Positions 17,608 through 26,818 of a stretch of 64,000 bases of DNA are shown piece by piece (within the stretch, counting starts at the first letter, position 1; each line of letters begins with the position of its first letter). The stretch is from CAVPEW01 sp963703565 (GTDB lineage: Bacteria > Actinomycetota > Acidimicrobiia > Acidimicrobiales > VFJN01): contig CAVPEW010000082.1 in the NCBI GenBank assembly GCA_963703565.1, positions 1-64,000 on the forward strand. Reading direction: 5' to 3'. A program made the translations under genes and the position numbers. The notes beneath the pieces are model-generated. The model did not search any database and had not been told where the DNA came from. It saw nothing but the letters and a program-made list of their open reading frames with translations.

Positions 17608-17629
17608 GCACCGCCGCGGGCGGGCCAGG

Positions 17630-19069
17630 ATGACCGGGGCGGTCGCGCCCACGGGCCCCGGGCCCGACGACGGGCTGTGGTCGCCGCGGCGGCGGATGCT
17701 CACGACCGGCCTGGTGTTGACCATCACCCTGGTCGCCTTCGAGGCGCTGGCGGTGTCCACCGTGATGCCCGAGGTGGCCGACGACCTCGGCGGCCTCGGG
17801 CTCTACGGCTGGGTGTTCAGCACCTTCTTCCTGGGCAACCTGGTCGGCATCGTCGTGGCCGGCAGGGCCGCGGACCGTCGGGGCACCGCCGGTCCGTTCG
17901 CGGCTGGGCTGGCGGTGTTCGCGGCCGGCCTCGTGTGCGGGGGCCTGGCGCCGTCGATGGCCGTGCTCGTGGCGGCGCGCGCCGTGCAGGGCGTCGGTGC
18001 CGGTGCCATCCCGGCGATCGCCTACACCTCGGTGGGTCAGGCCTACCCCTCGGGGCTGCGACCCCGCGTCTTCGCCGTGTTCAGCTCCGCCTGGGTGGTG
18101 CCCGGCCTGGTCGGGCCTGCGGCGAGCGGAGCCATAGAGCACGCGTTCGGGTGGCGGGCGGTGTTCCTGGCGCTGCTGCCCTTCGTGGTCGCGGCCGGAG
18201 CGATCACGTTCCCTCAGCTGACCCGCCGGCCGACCGCTGCTGCCGTTGTCCGGGCCGGACGCGACCTCTCGGGGCATGCTGCGACCGGCGCCGGGTGGGA
18301 GCCCCGGAACCCCCAGGCCAGGGCGCTGGTGCTGGTGGGGGGTGTGGCGGCGCTGCTCGTCGCCGCGGCGGGCCCACCGCTGACCTTCGCTGTGCCGCTG
18401 GGCGCGGTGGGTGTGGTGGTGTCGGCGATGGCCCTGGCGGGTCTGGTGCCTCCCGGAACCGGTCGGCTGGCTGCGGGGATGCCCGCCGCGGTGGCGGTGC
18501 GAGGTGTGCTCACCTTCGCCTTCTTCGGCACCGACGCCTACGTGTCGCTCACGTTCTCCGAGGTACGCGACCGTCCCACCTGGGTGGCGGGGGCGGCGCT
18601 GACGGCGGCTACCGTTGCCTGGACCTTCGCTGCGTGGATGCAGGAGCGATTCGTGGCCCGGGTGGGGCCGAGGCGCCTCGTGTCAGCCGGGTTCTGCCTG
18701 GTCGTGGTGGGCATTGCCGGCATGCTCGGTGCGCTCGGCCCGGCCCCTGTCGGGTTGGCGATCGTGGTCTGGTCGGTGGCCGGGTTCGGGATCGGGCTCG
18801 CCTACGCGCCGATCTCGGTGACCGTGCTCGCGTTGGCCGAACCCGGGCGCGAGGGGGTGGCGTCGTCGTCGCTGCAGCTCTGCGACGTGCTCGGCGTGGC
18901 GTTGGGCACCGGCTTGGGCGGCGCGTTCGTGGCTCTGGCCGACTCGGGCGCCTGGGCGCTGCGCCAGGCGCTGGTGGCGCAGTTCGCCCTCACGGGGGCG
19001 GTGGCCTTGGCGGGAGCCGTCGCGGCCCGTCGCCTTCCCCAGGTGCTGCCGGACGCGCCGGCCCGCTGA
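17630..19069 (+). CDS. MFS transporter, drug-resistance (DHA) type
   Basis: A 479-residue polytopic membrane protein. The N-terminal half shows VLTITLVAFEALAVSTVMPEV and an AGRAADRRG loop between helices 2 and 3, a variant of the MFS signature. About 12-14 hydrophobic helices can be counted. The overall look is that of EmrB/QacA-type exporters; the substrate is unknown. The last codons (QVLPDAPAR) and the stop lie in the first copy of a 59-bp tandem duplication. It converges with the polyprenyl synthase gene. Confidence 0.88.
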   Translation: MTGAVAPTGPGPDDGLWSPRRRMLTTGLVLTITLVAFEALAVSTVMPEVADDLGGLGLYGWVFSTFFLGNLVGIVVAGRAADRRGTAGPFAAGLAVFAAGLVCGGLAPSMAVLVAARAVQGVGAGAIPAIAYTSVGQAYPSGLRPRVFAVFSSAWVVPGLVGPAASGAIEHAFGWRAVFLALLPFVVAAGAITFPQLTRRPTAAAVVRAGRDLSGHAATGAGWEPRNPQARALVLVGGVAALLVAAAGPPLTFAVPLGAVGVVVSAMALAGLVPPGTGRLAAGMPAAVAVRGVLTFAFFGTDAYVSLTFSEVRDRPTWVAGAALTAATVAWTFAAWMQERFVARVGPRRLVSAGFCLVVVGIAGMLGALGPAPVGLAIVVWSVAGFGIGLAYAPISVTVLALAEPGREGVASSSLQLCDVLGVALGTGLGGAFVALADSGAWALRQALVAQFALTGAVALAGAVAARRLPQVLPDAPAR

Positions 19070-19157
19070 GCCTTCCTCGCGCGGTCAGGCCAGGTCGTCA
19101 GGTGCTGCCGGACGCGCCGGCCCGCTGAGCCTTCCTCGCGCGGTCAGGCCAGGTCGT
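19040..19157. repeat. 59-bp perfect tandem duplication across two convergent gene ends
   Basis: Copy 1 spans 19040-19098 and copy 2 19099-19157. Each copy holds the stop of the MFS gene on the plus strand and the LLDDLA-stop end of the polyprenyl synthase on the minus strand. Each gene therefore uses the copy it meets first, and the other copy is spacer. Confidence 0.95.
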
Positions 19158-20136
19158 CGAGCAGGCCCCGCGCTGCCCGGGCCAAGGCGACGGGCATGGG
19201 ACGTTCCCCGAAGGGGGCCAGGGCGTCGACGGCCTGCTCGGCGTAGCTGCGGGCGACCGCCACGGCCTCGGCCACGCCCCCGCAGGCGCGCACCATCGCG
19301 CGCGCCTCCTCCAGCTCGGCGCCTCGCAGCGGCCGACCGAGAAGGGCGCGCAGGTCGTCGCCGCCGGGCGCCGCCAGGGCGCGCAGCACCGGCAGGTTGT
19401 AGATGCCCTCGGTGATGTCGAGGCCGGCGGGCTTGCCCAGCTGCTCGTCGGTACCGATGACGTCGAGAACGTCGTCGACGACCTGGAAGGCCATCCCGAA
19501 CCGGTCGCCGAAGCGGGTGAGGTGCTCGACGTGTTCGCGCGGGAGCCCGCCAACGATGGCGCCGATGCGGCTCGAGGCCGCGAACAGCGCCGCCGTCTTG
19601 CCGGCGATCGCGGCCTCGTAGCTCTCCTCGGTTCGGGTGGCGTCGTAAGCGTGGCTGAGCTCGTGCACCTCGCCCTCGCACAGCCGCCCGATGGTGGCGG
19701 CCAGCAGGCCGGCGACCTCGGTACCGAGCCCGGCCGCGATCTCCGACGCTCGTGCGAGTAGGAAGTCGCCGGCGAGGATCGCCTTCAGGTTGCCCCAGCG
19801 GGCGTTGACGCTCTGGGCCCCGCGGCGGGTCTCGGCCTCGTCGATCACGTCGTCGTGGCACAGAGACCCGCTCTGGACCAGTTCCACGGCGACGCCACCG
19901 AGCACGACGTCGTCGGTCACCGCGGCCATGGCCGCCGAGGGATCGTCGGCCAGGCAGCCGGCAGCAGCGACGGCCAGCAGCGGCCTGCCCCGCTTGCCGC
20001 CCGCGGCGATCAGGTGCACGCCCATGGCGGCCATCAGCTCGTCCTGGGAGGCCACCGAGGCACGTAGGGCGGACTCGATCCGGTCCAACTGACCGCCCAT
20101 CCCGGGCACCGCCAGCAGCGGGTTGGGCGCGGCCAC
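19144..20136 (-). CDS. Polyprenyl diphosphate synthase (long-chain prenyl transferase)
   Basis: Trans-prenyltransferase that lengthens allylic diphosphates with IPP, probably for the menaquinone side chain. The first Asp-rich motif is HDDVIDEAETRRG and the second is QVVDDVLDV; GGKRGRPLLAVAA near the N-terminus is the substrate Lys/Arg region. It has 330 aa from GTG 20136, chosen because TAGCCT stands 7 nt upstream. Chain length cannot be read from the sequence with confidence. It is divergent from clpC, with 164 bp between the starts. Confidence 0.92.
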   Translation of the reverse strand: MAAPNPLLAVPGMGGQLDRIESALRASVASQDELMAAMGVHLIAAGGKRGRPLLAVAAAGCLADDPSAAMAAVTDDVVLGGVAVELVQSGSLCHDDVIDEAETRRGAQSVNARWGNLKAILAGDFLLARASEIAAGLGTEVAGLLAATIGRLCEGEVHELSHAYDATRTEESYEAAIAGKTAALFAASSRIGAIVGGLPREHVEHLTRFGDRFGMAFQVVDDVLDVIGTDEQLGKPAGLDITEGIYNLPVLRALAAPGGDDLRALLGRPLRGAELEEARAMVRACGGVAEAVAVARSYAEQAVDALAPFGERPMPVALARAARGLLDDLA

Positions 20137-20143
20137 GACGGGG

Positions 20144-20149
20144 AGGCTA
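20144..20149 (-). promoter_or_regulatory. Leaderless-type -10 (TAGCCT, minus strand)
   Basis: TAGCCT on the minus strand lies 7 nt before GTG 20136 of the polyprenyl synthase. Confidence 0.5.
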
Positions 20150-20300
20150 ACCGGGGGCCGCGATGTCGAGGAACGCTGCTGAAGTCCAGGTGCACATCGG
20201 CCGATGCGAGAAGGACGAGCCAGCCCGACCACTCGCGTGCGATGCGGGGGGCGACAGGTACACTCGGCCCACGGATCCCCCAGTAGGGCGGAGGCACACC

Positions 20301-22838
20301 TTGTTCGAACGCTTCACCGATCGGGCCCGGCGAGTCGTCGTCCTGGCCCAAGAGGAAGCCCGGCTCCTCAACCACAACTACATCGGCACAGAGCACATCC
20401 TGCTCGGGCTGATCCACGAGGGCGAAGGTGTGGCCGCCAAGGCGCTCGAGTCGCTCGGCATCTCGCTCGAGGCGGTGCGCAGCCAGGTCGAGGAGATCAT
20501 CGGCCAGGGCGGGAGCTCGCCTTCGGGCCACATCCCGTTCACCCCGCGTGCCAAGAAGGTCCTGGAGCTGTCGCTGCGAGAGGCGCTCCAGCTCGGCCAC
20601 AACTACATCGGCACGGAGCACATCCTGCTGGGCCTGATCCGCGAGGGCGAAGGGGTGGCTGCCCAGGTCCTCGTCAAGCTCGGCGCGGACCTGTCCCGGG
20701 TCCGCCAGCAGGTGATCCAGCTCCTCTCCGGGTACCAGGGACCCGGCGGGCCCGCTGCCGGCGAGAAGGCCGGGGCCACGACCGGTGCGGGAGGGTCGGG
20801 CGAAGCGCAGCCATCGGGATCGCTGGTCCTCGACCAGTTCGGGCGCAACCTCACCCAGCAGGCTCGGGAGAAGAAGCTCGATCCCGTGATCGGCCGCGCC
20901 AGGGAGATCGAACGGGTGATGCAGGTCCTGTCGCGCCGGACCAAGAACAATCCCGTCCTGGTGGGCGAGCCGGGCGTGGGCAAGACGGCGATCGTGGAGG
21001 GCCTGGCCCAGAAGATCGTGGCCGACGACGTGCCCGAGACCCTCACCGGCAAGCAGCTCTACACGCTCGACCTGGGGGCCCTCGTGGCCGGCTCCCGTTA
21101 CCGGGGTGACTTCGAGGAGCGCCTGAAGAAGGTGCTCAAGGAGATCCGCACCCGCGGCGACATCATCTTGTTCATCGACGAGCTCCACACCCTCGTGGGC
21201 GCCGGCGCGGCCGAGGGCGCGATCGACGCGGCATCGATCCTCAAGCCCATGCTCGCCCGCGGCGAGCTGCAGACGATCGGTGCCACGACCCTCGACGAGT
21301 ACCGCAAGCACCTCGAGAAGGATGCCGCCCTCGAGCGGCGGTTCCAGAAGATCGTCGTCGAGGAACCCACGGTGGCTCACACGATCGAGATCCTCAAGGG
21401 CCTGCGTGACCGCTACGAGTCCCACCACCGGGTCACGATCACCGACCAGGCGCTCGTCGCCTCGGCGAACCTGGCCGATCGCTACATCGCCGACCGGCAC
21501 CTGCCCGACAAGGCGATCGACCTCATCGACGAGGCAGGGTCGCGCCTGCGCATCAAGCGCATGGCCACCCCCTCTGACTACAAGGAGATCGAGAACGAGC
21601 TGGCCGGTGTGGTCGACGCGAAGAAGAAGGCCGTCGAGGCACAGCACTTCGAGGAGGCCGGGCGGCTGCGCGACAAGGAGAAGGAGCTCCTCGCCGCGAA
21701 GGAGACCAAGGAGCGCGAGATCAAGGACTCCGGCGTCGACCTCTTCGACGAGGTCGACGAGGAGGGCATCGCCGAGGTCCTGTCGCTGTGGACCGGCATC
21801 CCCGTCTACAAGCTCACCGAGGAGGAGACGGCCAAGCTCCTGCGCATGGAGGATGAGCTGCACCACCGGGTCGTGGGTCAGGAGGACTCGATCCGTGCCG
21901 TCAGCCAAGCCATTCGCCGGACGCGGGCGGGCCTGAAGGACCCGAAGCGTCCCTCGGGCAGCTTCATCTTCCTGGGGCCCTCGGGGGTCGGCAAGACGGA
22001 GCTCGCCAAGACGCTGGCCGAGTTCCTCTTCGGCGACGAGGCGGCTCTCATCAGCCTCGACATGTCCGAGTACATGGAGAAGCACACCGTGAGCCGCCTG
22101 GTCGGCTCGCCCCCGGGCTACGTGGGCTACGAGGAAGGCGGTCAGCTGACCGAGGCGGTGCGCCGCAAGCCCTTCTCCGTCGTGCTGTTCGACGAGATCG
22201 AGAAGGCACATCCCGATGTGTTCAACACGCTGCTGCAGATCCTCGAGGAGGGCCGCCTGACCGATGCTCAGGGCCGGTCGGTCGACTTCCGCAACACGGT
22301 TTTGATCATGACCTCCAACCTGGGCACCGCCGATCTGCGCAAGGCCAACGTCGGGTTCTCCCGAGCCGACGAGGCCGTCAGCTACGAGCGCATGAAGGAG
22401 AAGGTCACCGACGCCCTCAAGGCGCACTTCCGGCCGGAGTTTCTGAACCGGATCGACGACATCATCGTCTTCCACGAGCTCAGCCGGGAAGAGGTGACCC
22501 AGATCGTGGATCTGATGATCGCTCGTACGCAGGCCCAGCTCGAGGCACAGGGCATCGGTCTCGAGCTGACCACCGCCGCCAAGCTGCACCTGGTGGAGAG
22601 GGGCTACGACCCACAGCTCGGGGCGCGGCCGCTGCGGCGGGCCATCCAACGCCTGGTCGAGGACGCCCTGTCCGAGCGTCTGCTCTACAAGGAGTTCCGC
22701 GCCGGTGAGCTCGTCGTCGTCGACACCGAGGTCGACGCGGAGACGGGGGAGACCCGTCTCGGATTCCGTGCGGTGGAGGGCTTCCAGCCTCCGCCGATGG
22801 AGCTCGCTGGCACCGGGGGCGACACCGAGGCGGGCTGA
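20301..22838 (+). CDS. clpC: ATP-dependent Clp protease ATP-binding subunit ClpC
   Basis: AAA+ unfoldase that feeds proteins to ClpP. Starting at TTG 20301, the product opens FERFTDRARRVVVLAQEEA, the classic ClpC N-domain, with two Clp_N repeats to about residue 140. Walker A motifs are GEPGVGKT (222-229) and GPSGVGKT (559-566). A UVR-type coiled segment lies near 427-465. It has 845 aa, normal for ClpC. The TTG start is supported by GGAGG about 7 nt upstream. A TACACT hexamer at 20259-20264 is a candidate -10, which would leave a leader of about 30 nt. Confidence 0.97.
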   Translation: MFERFTDRARRVVVLAQEEARLLNHNYIGTEHILLGLIHEGEGVAAKALESLGISLEAVRSQVEEIIGQGGSSPSGHIPFTPRAKKVLELSLREALQLGHNYIGTEHILLGLIREGEGVAAQVLVKLGADLSRVRQQVIQLLSGYQGPGGPAAGEKAGATTGAGGSGEAQPSGSLVLDQFGRNLTQQAREKKLDPVIGRAREIERVMQVLSRRTKNNPVLVGEPGVGKTAIVEGLAQKIVADDVPETLTGKQLYTLDLGALVAGSRYRGDFEERLKKVLKEIRTRGDIILFIDELHTLVGAGAAEGAIDAASILKPMLARGELQTIGATTLDEYRKHLEKDAALERRFQKIVVEEPTVAHTIEILKGLRDRYESHHRVTITDQALVASANLADRYIADRHLPDKAIDLIDEAGSRLRIKRMATPSDYKEIENELAGVVDAKKKAVEAQHFEEAGRLRDKEKELLAAKETKEREIKDSGVDLFDEVDEEGIAEVLSLWTGIPVYKLTEEETAKLLRMEDELHHRVVGQEDSIRAVSQAIRRTRAGLKDPKRPSGSFIFLGPSGVGKTELAKTLAEFLFGDEAALISLDMSEYMEKHTVSRLVGSPPGYVGYEEGGQLTEAVRRKPFSVVLFDEIEKAHPDVFNTLLQILEEGRLTDAQGRSVDFRNTVLIMTSNLGTADLRKANVGFSRADEAVSYERMKEKVTDALKAHFRPEFLNRIDDIIVFHELSREEVTQIVDLMIARTQAQLEAQGIGLELTTAAKLHLVERGYDPQLGARPLRRAIQRLVEDALSERLLYKEFRAGELVVVDTEVDAETGETRLGFRAVEGFQPPPMELAGTGGDTEAG

Positions 22839-22906
22839 CGTCGAACCAACCCGGGCCACTTTTCGGCCGGTCAGGTCATTCGGGGGCATCTTGTCCGACG
22901 TAGGGC

Positions 22907-22912
22907 TAGCTT
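22907..22912 (+). promoter_or_regulatory. Leaderless-type -10 (TAGCTT)
   Basis: TAGCTT lies 7 nt before ATG 22920. Confidence 0.45.
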
Positions 22913-22919
22913 GCGCCGT

Positions 22920-23294
22920 ATGTACCAGAAGATCCTGGTCGGGACGGACGGGTCGGAGACCGCCTCGGCAGCGGTGTCGAGGGCTGTCGAGGTCGCTGCC
23001 GCCTACGGGGCTTCGCTCACGATCCTGACCGCCGGGCAGGGCAGGCGCGGCGAGCAGATCGTGGCCGACGCGGCAGCTGCCCACGCGGGCTCGGGCGTGC
23101 ACATTGCGACCCAGGTCGTCGACGGCGACGCGGTGTCGGCCCTGGTCGGAGCGGCCCGTGCCGGTGGCCACGACCTGCTGGTGACCGGTAACAAGGGGAT
23201 GACGGGCCTGACGAGGTTCTTCTCGCTCGGTTCGGTGCCCAACAAGCTGACCCACCACCTGCCCTGCAGCCTGCTCATCGTCCGCACCACGTGA
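22920..23294 (+). CDS. Universal stress protein family (UspA)
   Basis: A 124-residue single Usp domain. It has the N-terminal strand KILVGTDGSETASAAVSRAV and the ATP-binding loop GNKGMTGLTRFFSLGSVPNK, matching the G-2x-G-9x-G(S/T) pattern of nucleotide-binding Usp proteins. It starts at ATG 22920. The stop overlaps the GTG of the following lipoprotein gene, so the two are coupled. The role is stress response in a broad sense. Confidence 0.93.
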   Translation: MYQKILVGTDGSETASAAVSRAVEVAAAYGASLTILTAGQGRRGEQIVADAAAAHAGSGVHIATQVVDGDAVSALVGAARAGGHDLLVTGNKGMTGLTRFFSLGSVPNKLTHHLPCSLLIVRTT

Positions 23295-24112
23295 ATCGAG
23301 GCCCCCGGCGCTGGCGCGCCGGGGGCCACCTCTGGCGCGGCGTGCTGGGGGCGGTGCTGATCCTGGCGCTGGGCGGCTGCCGGGTCGACGCCGAGGTGCG
23401 CGTCCACGCCCGCGAGGACGGGTCGGGTTGGGTGCGCGTGACCGTGACGTTCGACTCCGATGCCATCGCCCGCCTTGGAGGCGATCCTGCCGGGGCGCTT
23501 GCCCTCGAGGATCTGCAGGCGGCGGGCTGGCAGGTCGATGGGCCACGGCGGGGATCGGGCCAGTCGGTCTCGGTCTCGGCCATCAGGGACTTCGCCCGCC
23601 CCGAGCAGGTGCGAGACCTGCTCGAGCAGGTCGACGGACCGGGAGGGGTGCTGCGGGACGCGCACCTAGTGCGCGAGGTGCGCCCTGGGCGTACCACGGT
23701 TCGCTTCGCAACGCGGTTCGACCCAGCGGGAGGGCTGGGCGCCTTCGCCGACGAGGCGCTCGCCGCCGCGCTCGACGGCGAGCCTCTGGGACGCAGCCTC
23801 GACGACATGGCCCGGGCAACGGACCAGCCGGTGGCGTCCATGGCGGGATTGGTGGTGCGCGTCGACCTGCCCGGCGAGCCCCGTACCGACGCCGCCGTGT
23901 CGGGCCGGTCGGCGACGTGGATCCTCGGGCTCGACGACCCGCCCACGGTGCTACGGGCCTCTTCGACCTCGTGGCGATGGTCCAGCGTCGCTCTGGCCGG
24001 GCTGGGCCTGGCCATGGCGGTGGCGGCCCTGGTGGTGCTGGTCCGTTCGAGCGGCGCACGTCGGGCGGGCCGGGCCAGCCGGGTACGCCGAGTCCGTGGC
24101 AGGTCCGGTTGA
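23291..24112 (+). CDS. LppM-like lipoprotein with C-terminal membrane anchor
   Basis: A 273-residue exported protein. The signal peptide ends in a lipobox, LALGGC, with Cys30 as the lipidation site. A globular domain follows with VTVTFDSDAIARLGGD and a long helix, matching the LppM family of actinobacterial envelope proteins. A transmembrane helix near residues 233-252 and a basic tail end the protein. In mycobacteria LppM affects phagocytosis; the role here is unknown. GTG 23291 overlaps the uspA stop by 4 nt. Confidence 0.8.
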   Translation: MNRGPRRWRAGGHLWRGVLGAVLILALGGCRVDAEVRVHAREDGSGWVRVTVTFDSDAIARLGGDPAGALALEDLQAAGWQVDGPRRGSGQSVSVSAIRDFARPEQVRDLLEQVDGPGGVLRDAHLVREVRPGRTTVRFATRFDPAGGLGAFADEALAAALDGEPLGRSLDDMARATDQPVASMAGLVVRVDLPGEPRTDAAVSGRSATWILGLDDPPTVLRASSTSWRWSSVALAGLGLAMAVAALVVLVRSSGARRAGRASRVRRVRGRSG

Positions 24113-24199
24113 GGCCCGGTGCACGGTCAGGGACACTCCACGCGGGACTGGTCACACCCAGGGTCAAGCCGGCCACCGAGACGCTCAACGCATCTTCCA

Positions 24200-24223
24200 C
24201 GAACCCCAAACCCCCGGGGTTCG
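24200..24223. terminator. Hairpin between the LppM-like gene and radA
   Basis: Perfect 8-bp stem CGAACCCC/GGGGTTCG with an 8-nt loop, 36 nt before radA. No T-run follows, so it could be a terminator, an operator or a processing site. Confidence 0.45.
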
Positions 24224-24258
24224 GAATCGATGTCACACCCCGCTGTTGGACTGGTCCC

Positions 24259-25692
24259 GTGCGCCGAACCAGATCGATGTTCCGCTGCCGCCAGTGCGGT
24301 GCTCACGAGGCCAAGTGGGCCGGCCACTGCCGAACGTGCGACGAGTGGGGCTCGTTCGACGAGGTGGTCGAGCAGGCGGCAGAGTCCCGCTCACCGACGG
24401 TGCCGGCCGTCGAGCCGGCCCGGCCGATCGCCTCTGTCAGCGCGGCTGGCTCATCGGCCGTGCCCACCGGGGTCCTCGAGCTCGATCTCGTGCTCCAGGG
24501 TGGCCTGGTGCCGGGTTCGGTCACCCTGCTCGGCGGGGAGCCGGGCATCGGCAAGTCGACGCTGGTGTTGCAGGCCCTGGCCGGCCGCGCAGGTGCCGGC
24601 GACCGCTGCCTGTACCTGACCGCGGAAGAGTCGACCGCCCAGGTACGTCGTCGTGCGGACCGCCTCGGAGCATTGGCAGACGACCTGTGGCTGGCCTCGG
24701 TCAACGGGCTGGGCGAGGTCGAGGCGCAGCTGGCGGAGGTGGAGCCGGCCCTGGTCGCGCTCGACTCGGTACAGGCGGTCGGCGACCCCGTCGCCGGAGC
24801 GAATGCGGGGACCCTGGCCCAGGTTCGGGAGGTCACCCAGCGGTTGACCGCGCTGGCCAAGTCGACGGGAACCTCGGTCGTGCTGGTGGGCCACGTCACC
24901 AAGGACGGGGCGCTGGCGGGCCCCAAGGTGCTCGAGCACCTGGTGGACACCGTGCTGTCCTTCGCTGGTGAGCGCCATCACGCCCTGCGCGTGCTGCGGG
25001 CCGTCAAGCACCGCTTCGGGTCCGTCGACGGTGTCGGTCTGTTCGAGATGACCGGCGCCGGGCTCGATGCGGTGGCCGATGCCTCGTCGCTGTTCCTGGC
25101 CGACCGCAGGCCCGGCACGTCCGGGTCCGTGGTGGCCCCGCTCGTGGAGGGTCAGCGCCCGTTGCTGGTCGAGGTGCAGGCGCTCGTCGCCCGTTCGCCG
25201 CTCAACGTGCCGAGGCGGTCGTCGCCCGGGCTCGACGCCGGGCGGCTGGCGCTGGTGCTCGCGGTGCTCGAGCGGCGCCTGGGCCTGTCCATGGTGGGCT
25301 CCGACGTGCACGTCGCGGTGGCCGGCGGCGTGCGCGCCGTCGAGCCGGCCACCGACCTTGCCCTGGCACTGGCGCTGGTGTCAGCCGTCAGCGGCATCGC
25401 CGTGCCCGACGACGTCGCGGTCTGCGGGGAGTTGGGGCTCGGTGGAGAGGTGCGCCAGGTCCACCAGATGCCGCGGCGGCTCGCCGAGGCCGCCCGGCTC
25501 GGCTTCCGGCGCGCGCTGGTACCTGCATCGGCTCCGGTGCCGGGCGTCGCCGGGCCGGATTGCATCCGGGTGGATTCGCTCGCGGAGGCGGCGTCGCAGC
25601 TGGGCCTGCTGCGCGATGCCACCACCCGGATGCCCCACCAGACGCTCGCTGGGGCCAGCGGGCCCGATCGGTCGGTCGAGGTGCTCAAGTAG
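24259..25692 (+). CDS. radA: DNA repair protein RadA
   Basis: RecA-like ATPase that helps branch migration during recombinational repair. An N-terminal C4 zinc finger (Cys10-x2-Cys13 and a later HCRTC pair) precedes Walker A GGEPGIGKST at 92-101. The KHRFGS motif (KNRFG type) and a C-terminal Lon-protease-like domain are present. It has 477 aa from GTG 24259; ATG 24277 is also possible but would cut the usual lead-in to the zinc finger. disA follows 9 nt after the stop, the usual actinobacterial pairing. Confidence 0.95.
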   Translation: MRRTRSMFRCRQCGAHEAKWAGHCRTCDEWGSFDEVVEQAAESRSPTVPAVEPARPIASVSAAGSSAVPTGVLELDLVLQGGLVPGSVTLLGGEPGIGKSTLVLQALAGRAGAGDRCLYLTAEESTAQVRRRADRLGALADDLWLASVNGLGEVEAQLAEVEPALVALDSVQAVGDPVAGANAGTLAQVREVTQRLTALAKSTGTSVVLVGHVTKDGALAGPKVLEHLVDTVLSFAGERHHALRVLRAVKHRFGSVDGVGLFEMTGAGLDAVADASSLFLADRRPGTSGSVVAPLVEGQRPLLVEVQALVARSPLNVPRRSSPGLDAGRLALVLAVLERRLGLSMVGSDVHVAVAGGVRAVEPATDLALALALVSAVSGIAVPDDVAVCGELGLGGEVRQVHQMPRRLAEAARLGFRRALVPASAPVPGVAGPDCIRVDSLAEAASQLGLLRDATTRMPHQTLAGASGPDRSVEVLK

Positions 25693-25695
25693 CAT
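25690..25695 (+). promoter_or_regulatory. Leaderless-type -10 (TAGCAT) of disA
   Basis: TAGCAT overlaps the radA stop codon and lies 6 nt before GTG 25702, so disA may have its own start as well as radA read-through. Confidence 0.45.
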
Positions 25696-25701
25696 CGCAT
25701 C

Positions 25702-26781
25702 GTGGCGCCCCGGCAGACCCCGCACCTGCTCGAGGGCTTGCGTGCCATCGCCCCCGGGTCCGCGCTTCGCGGTGGGCTGGATCGGATCCTGCAGGCGAGC
25801 ATGGGAGCGCTCATCGTGGTGGGCGACGGCCCCGAGGTGCTGAACATCTGCTCCGGGGGGTTCCTGCTGGACGCGGCCTACAGCCCCCAGCGGCTCTCGG
25901 AGCTGGCCAAGATGGACGGGGCCATCATCCTCGCCCCCGACGCGAGTCGCATCGCTCGAGCCAACGTGCACCTGGTTCCCAACCCGCACGTGCCCACCAC
26001 CGAGACCGGCACCCGGCACCGCACCGCCGAGCGCGTGGCCCGCTCGATCGCCGTCCCGGTCATCTCGGTCTCGGAGGACATGGGTCTGGTCACGCTCTAC
26101 GTACGTGACCAGAAGCACGTCTTGGAGGCGATCCCCCGTCTGCTGACTCGGGCCAACCAGGGCCTGCAGACCCTCGAGCGCTACAAGGACCGGCTCGACG
26201 AGGTGACCGCCGCGCTGTCGTCGCTCGAGCTGGAGGACCTGGTCACCCTGCGAGACGTGGTGGTGGTCCTGCAGCGGGCGGAGATGGTCCGACGTGTCGC
26301 GTCCGAGATCGAGTTCGACATGGTAGAGCTCGGTGTCGACGGGCGCATGATGCGTCTGCAGGTCGACGAGATGTTGGGCGGCTTCGATCGCGACCGTCAC
26401 CTCCTGCTCTCCGACTACCACGTCGATGCCGGCGCGGGAGAGGACGAGCTGGCGGCGGCACTGGCGCAGCTGGCCGAGCTGGGCACCGACGACCTGCTCG
26501 ATCAGCGCATGGTGGGCCAGGTGCTCGGCCGCGCGGTTGGTCCCAACGACCTCGACCAGGCCCTGTCGCCCCGGGGTTGGCGATTGATGTCTCGGATCCC
26601 CCGGCTGCCCGACCCGGTGATAGGGCGCATAGTCGAGCGCTTCGGCAGCCTCCAGAAGATCCTCCGCGCGACGATCGAGGACCTTGACGACGTCGCCGGG
26701 GTGGGTGAGACCCGGGCTCGGGCGGTGAAGGAGGGCATGACCCGCCTCGCCGAGTCGTCGATCCTCGACCGCTTCGGCTGA
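25702..26781 (+). CDS. disA: DNA integrity scanning protein, diadenylate cyclase
   Basis: DisA joins two ATP to cyclic di-AMP and stops doing so at branched DNA. The catalytic motifs are D72-G-A and the T104-R105-H106-R107 turn in GTRHRTAER. After the cyclase domain (1-140) there is a long helical spine and a C-terminal helix-hairpin-helix DNA-binding part (DLDDVAGVGETRARAVKEG). It has 359 aa, full length. No c-di-AMP phosphodiesterase is seen in the window. Confidence 0.97.
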   Translation: MAPRQTPHLLEGLRAIAPGSALRGGLDRILQASMGALIVVGDGPEVLNICSGGFLLDAAYSPQRLSELAKMDGAIILAPDASRIARANVHLVPNPHVPTTETGTRHRTAERVARSIAVPVISVSEDMGLVTLYVRDQKHVLEAIPRLLTRANQGLQTLERYKDRLDEVTAALSSLELEDLVTLRDVVVVLQRAEMVRRVASEIEFDMVELGVDGRMMRLQVDEMLGGFDRDRHLLLSDYHVDAGAGEDELAAALAQLAELGTDDLLDQRMVGQVLGRAVGPNDLDQALSPRGWRLMSRIPRLPDPVIGRIVERFGSLQKILRATIEDLDDVAGVGETRARAVKEGMTRLAESSILDRFG

Positions 26782-26818
26782 GCCACGGCCGTCCGAGCGG
26801 TCACGCCGATCGGAGTGG

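Noticed and set aside
20220..20300. A ClgR operator upstream of clpC
   Set aside because: CGC/GCG half-sites occur, but not with a convincing spacing in this GC-rich sequence.
20034..23546. A minus-strand open frame of about 1170 codons
   Set aside because: It is the mirror of clpC and neighbours, with no recognisable domain.
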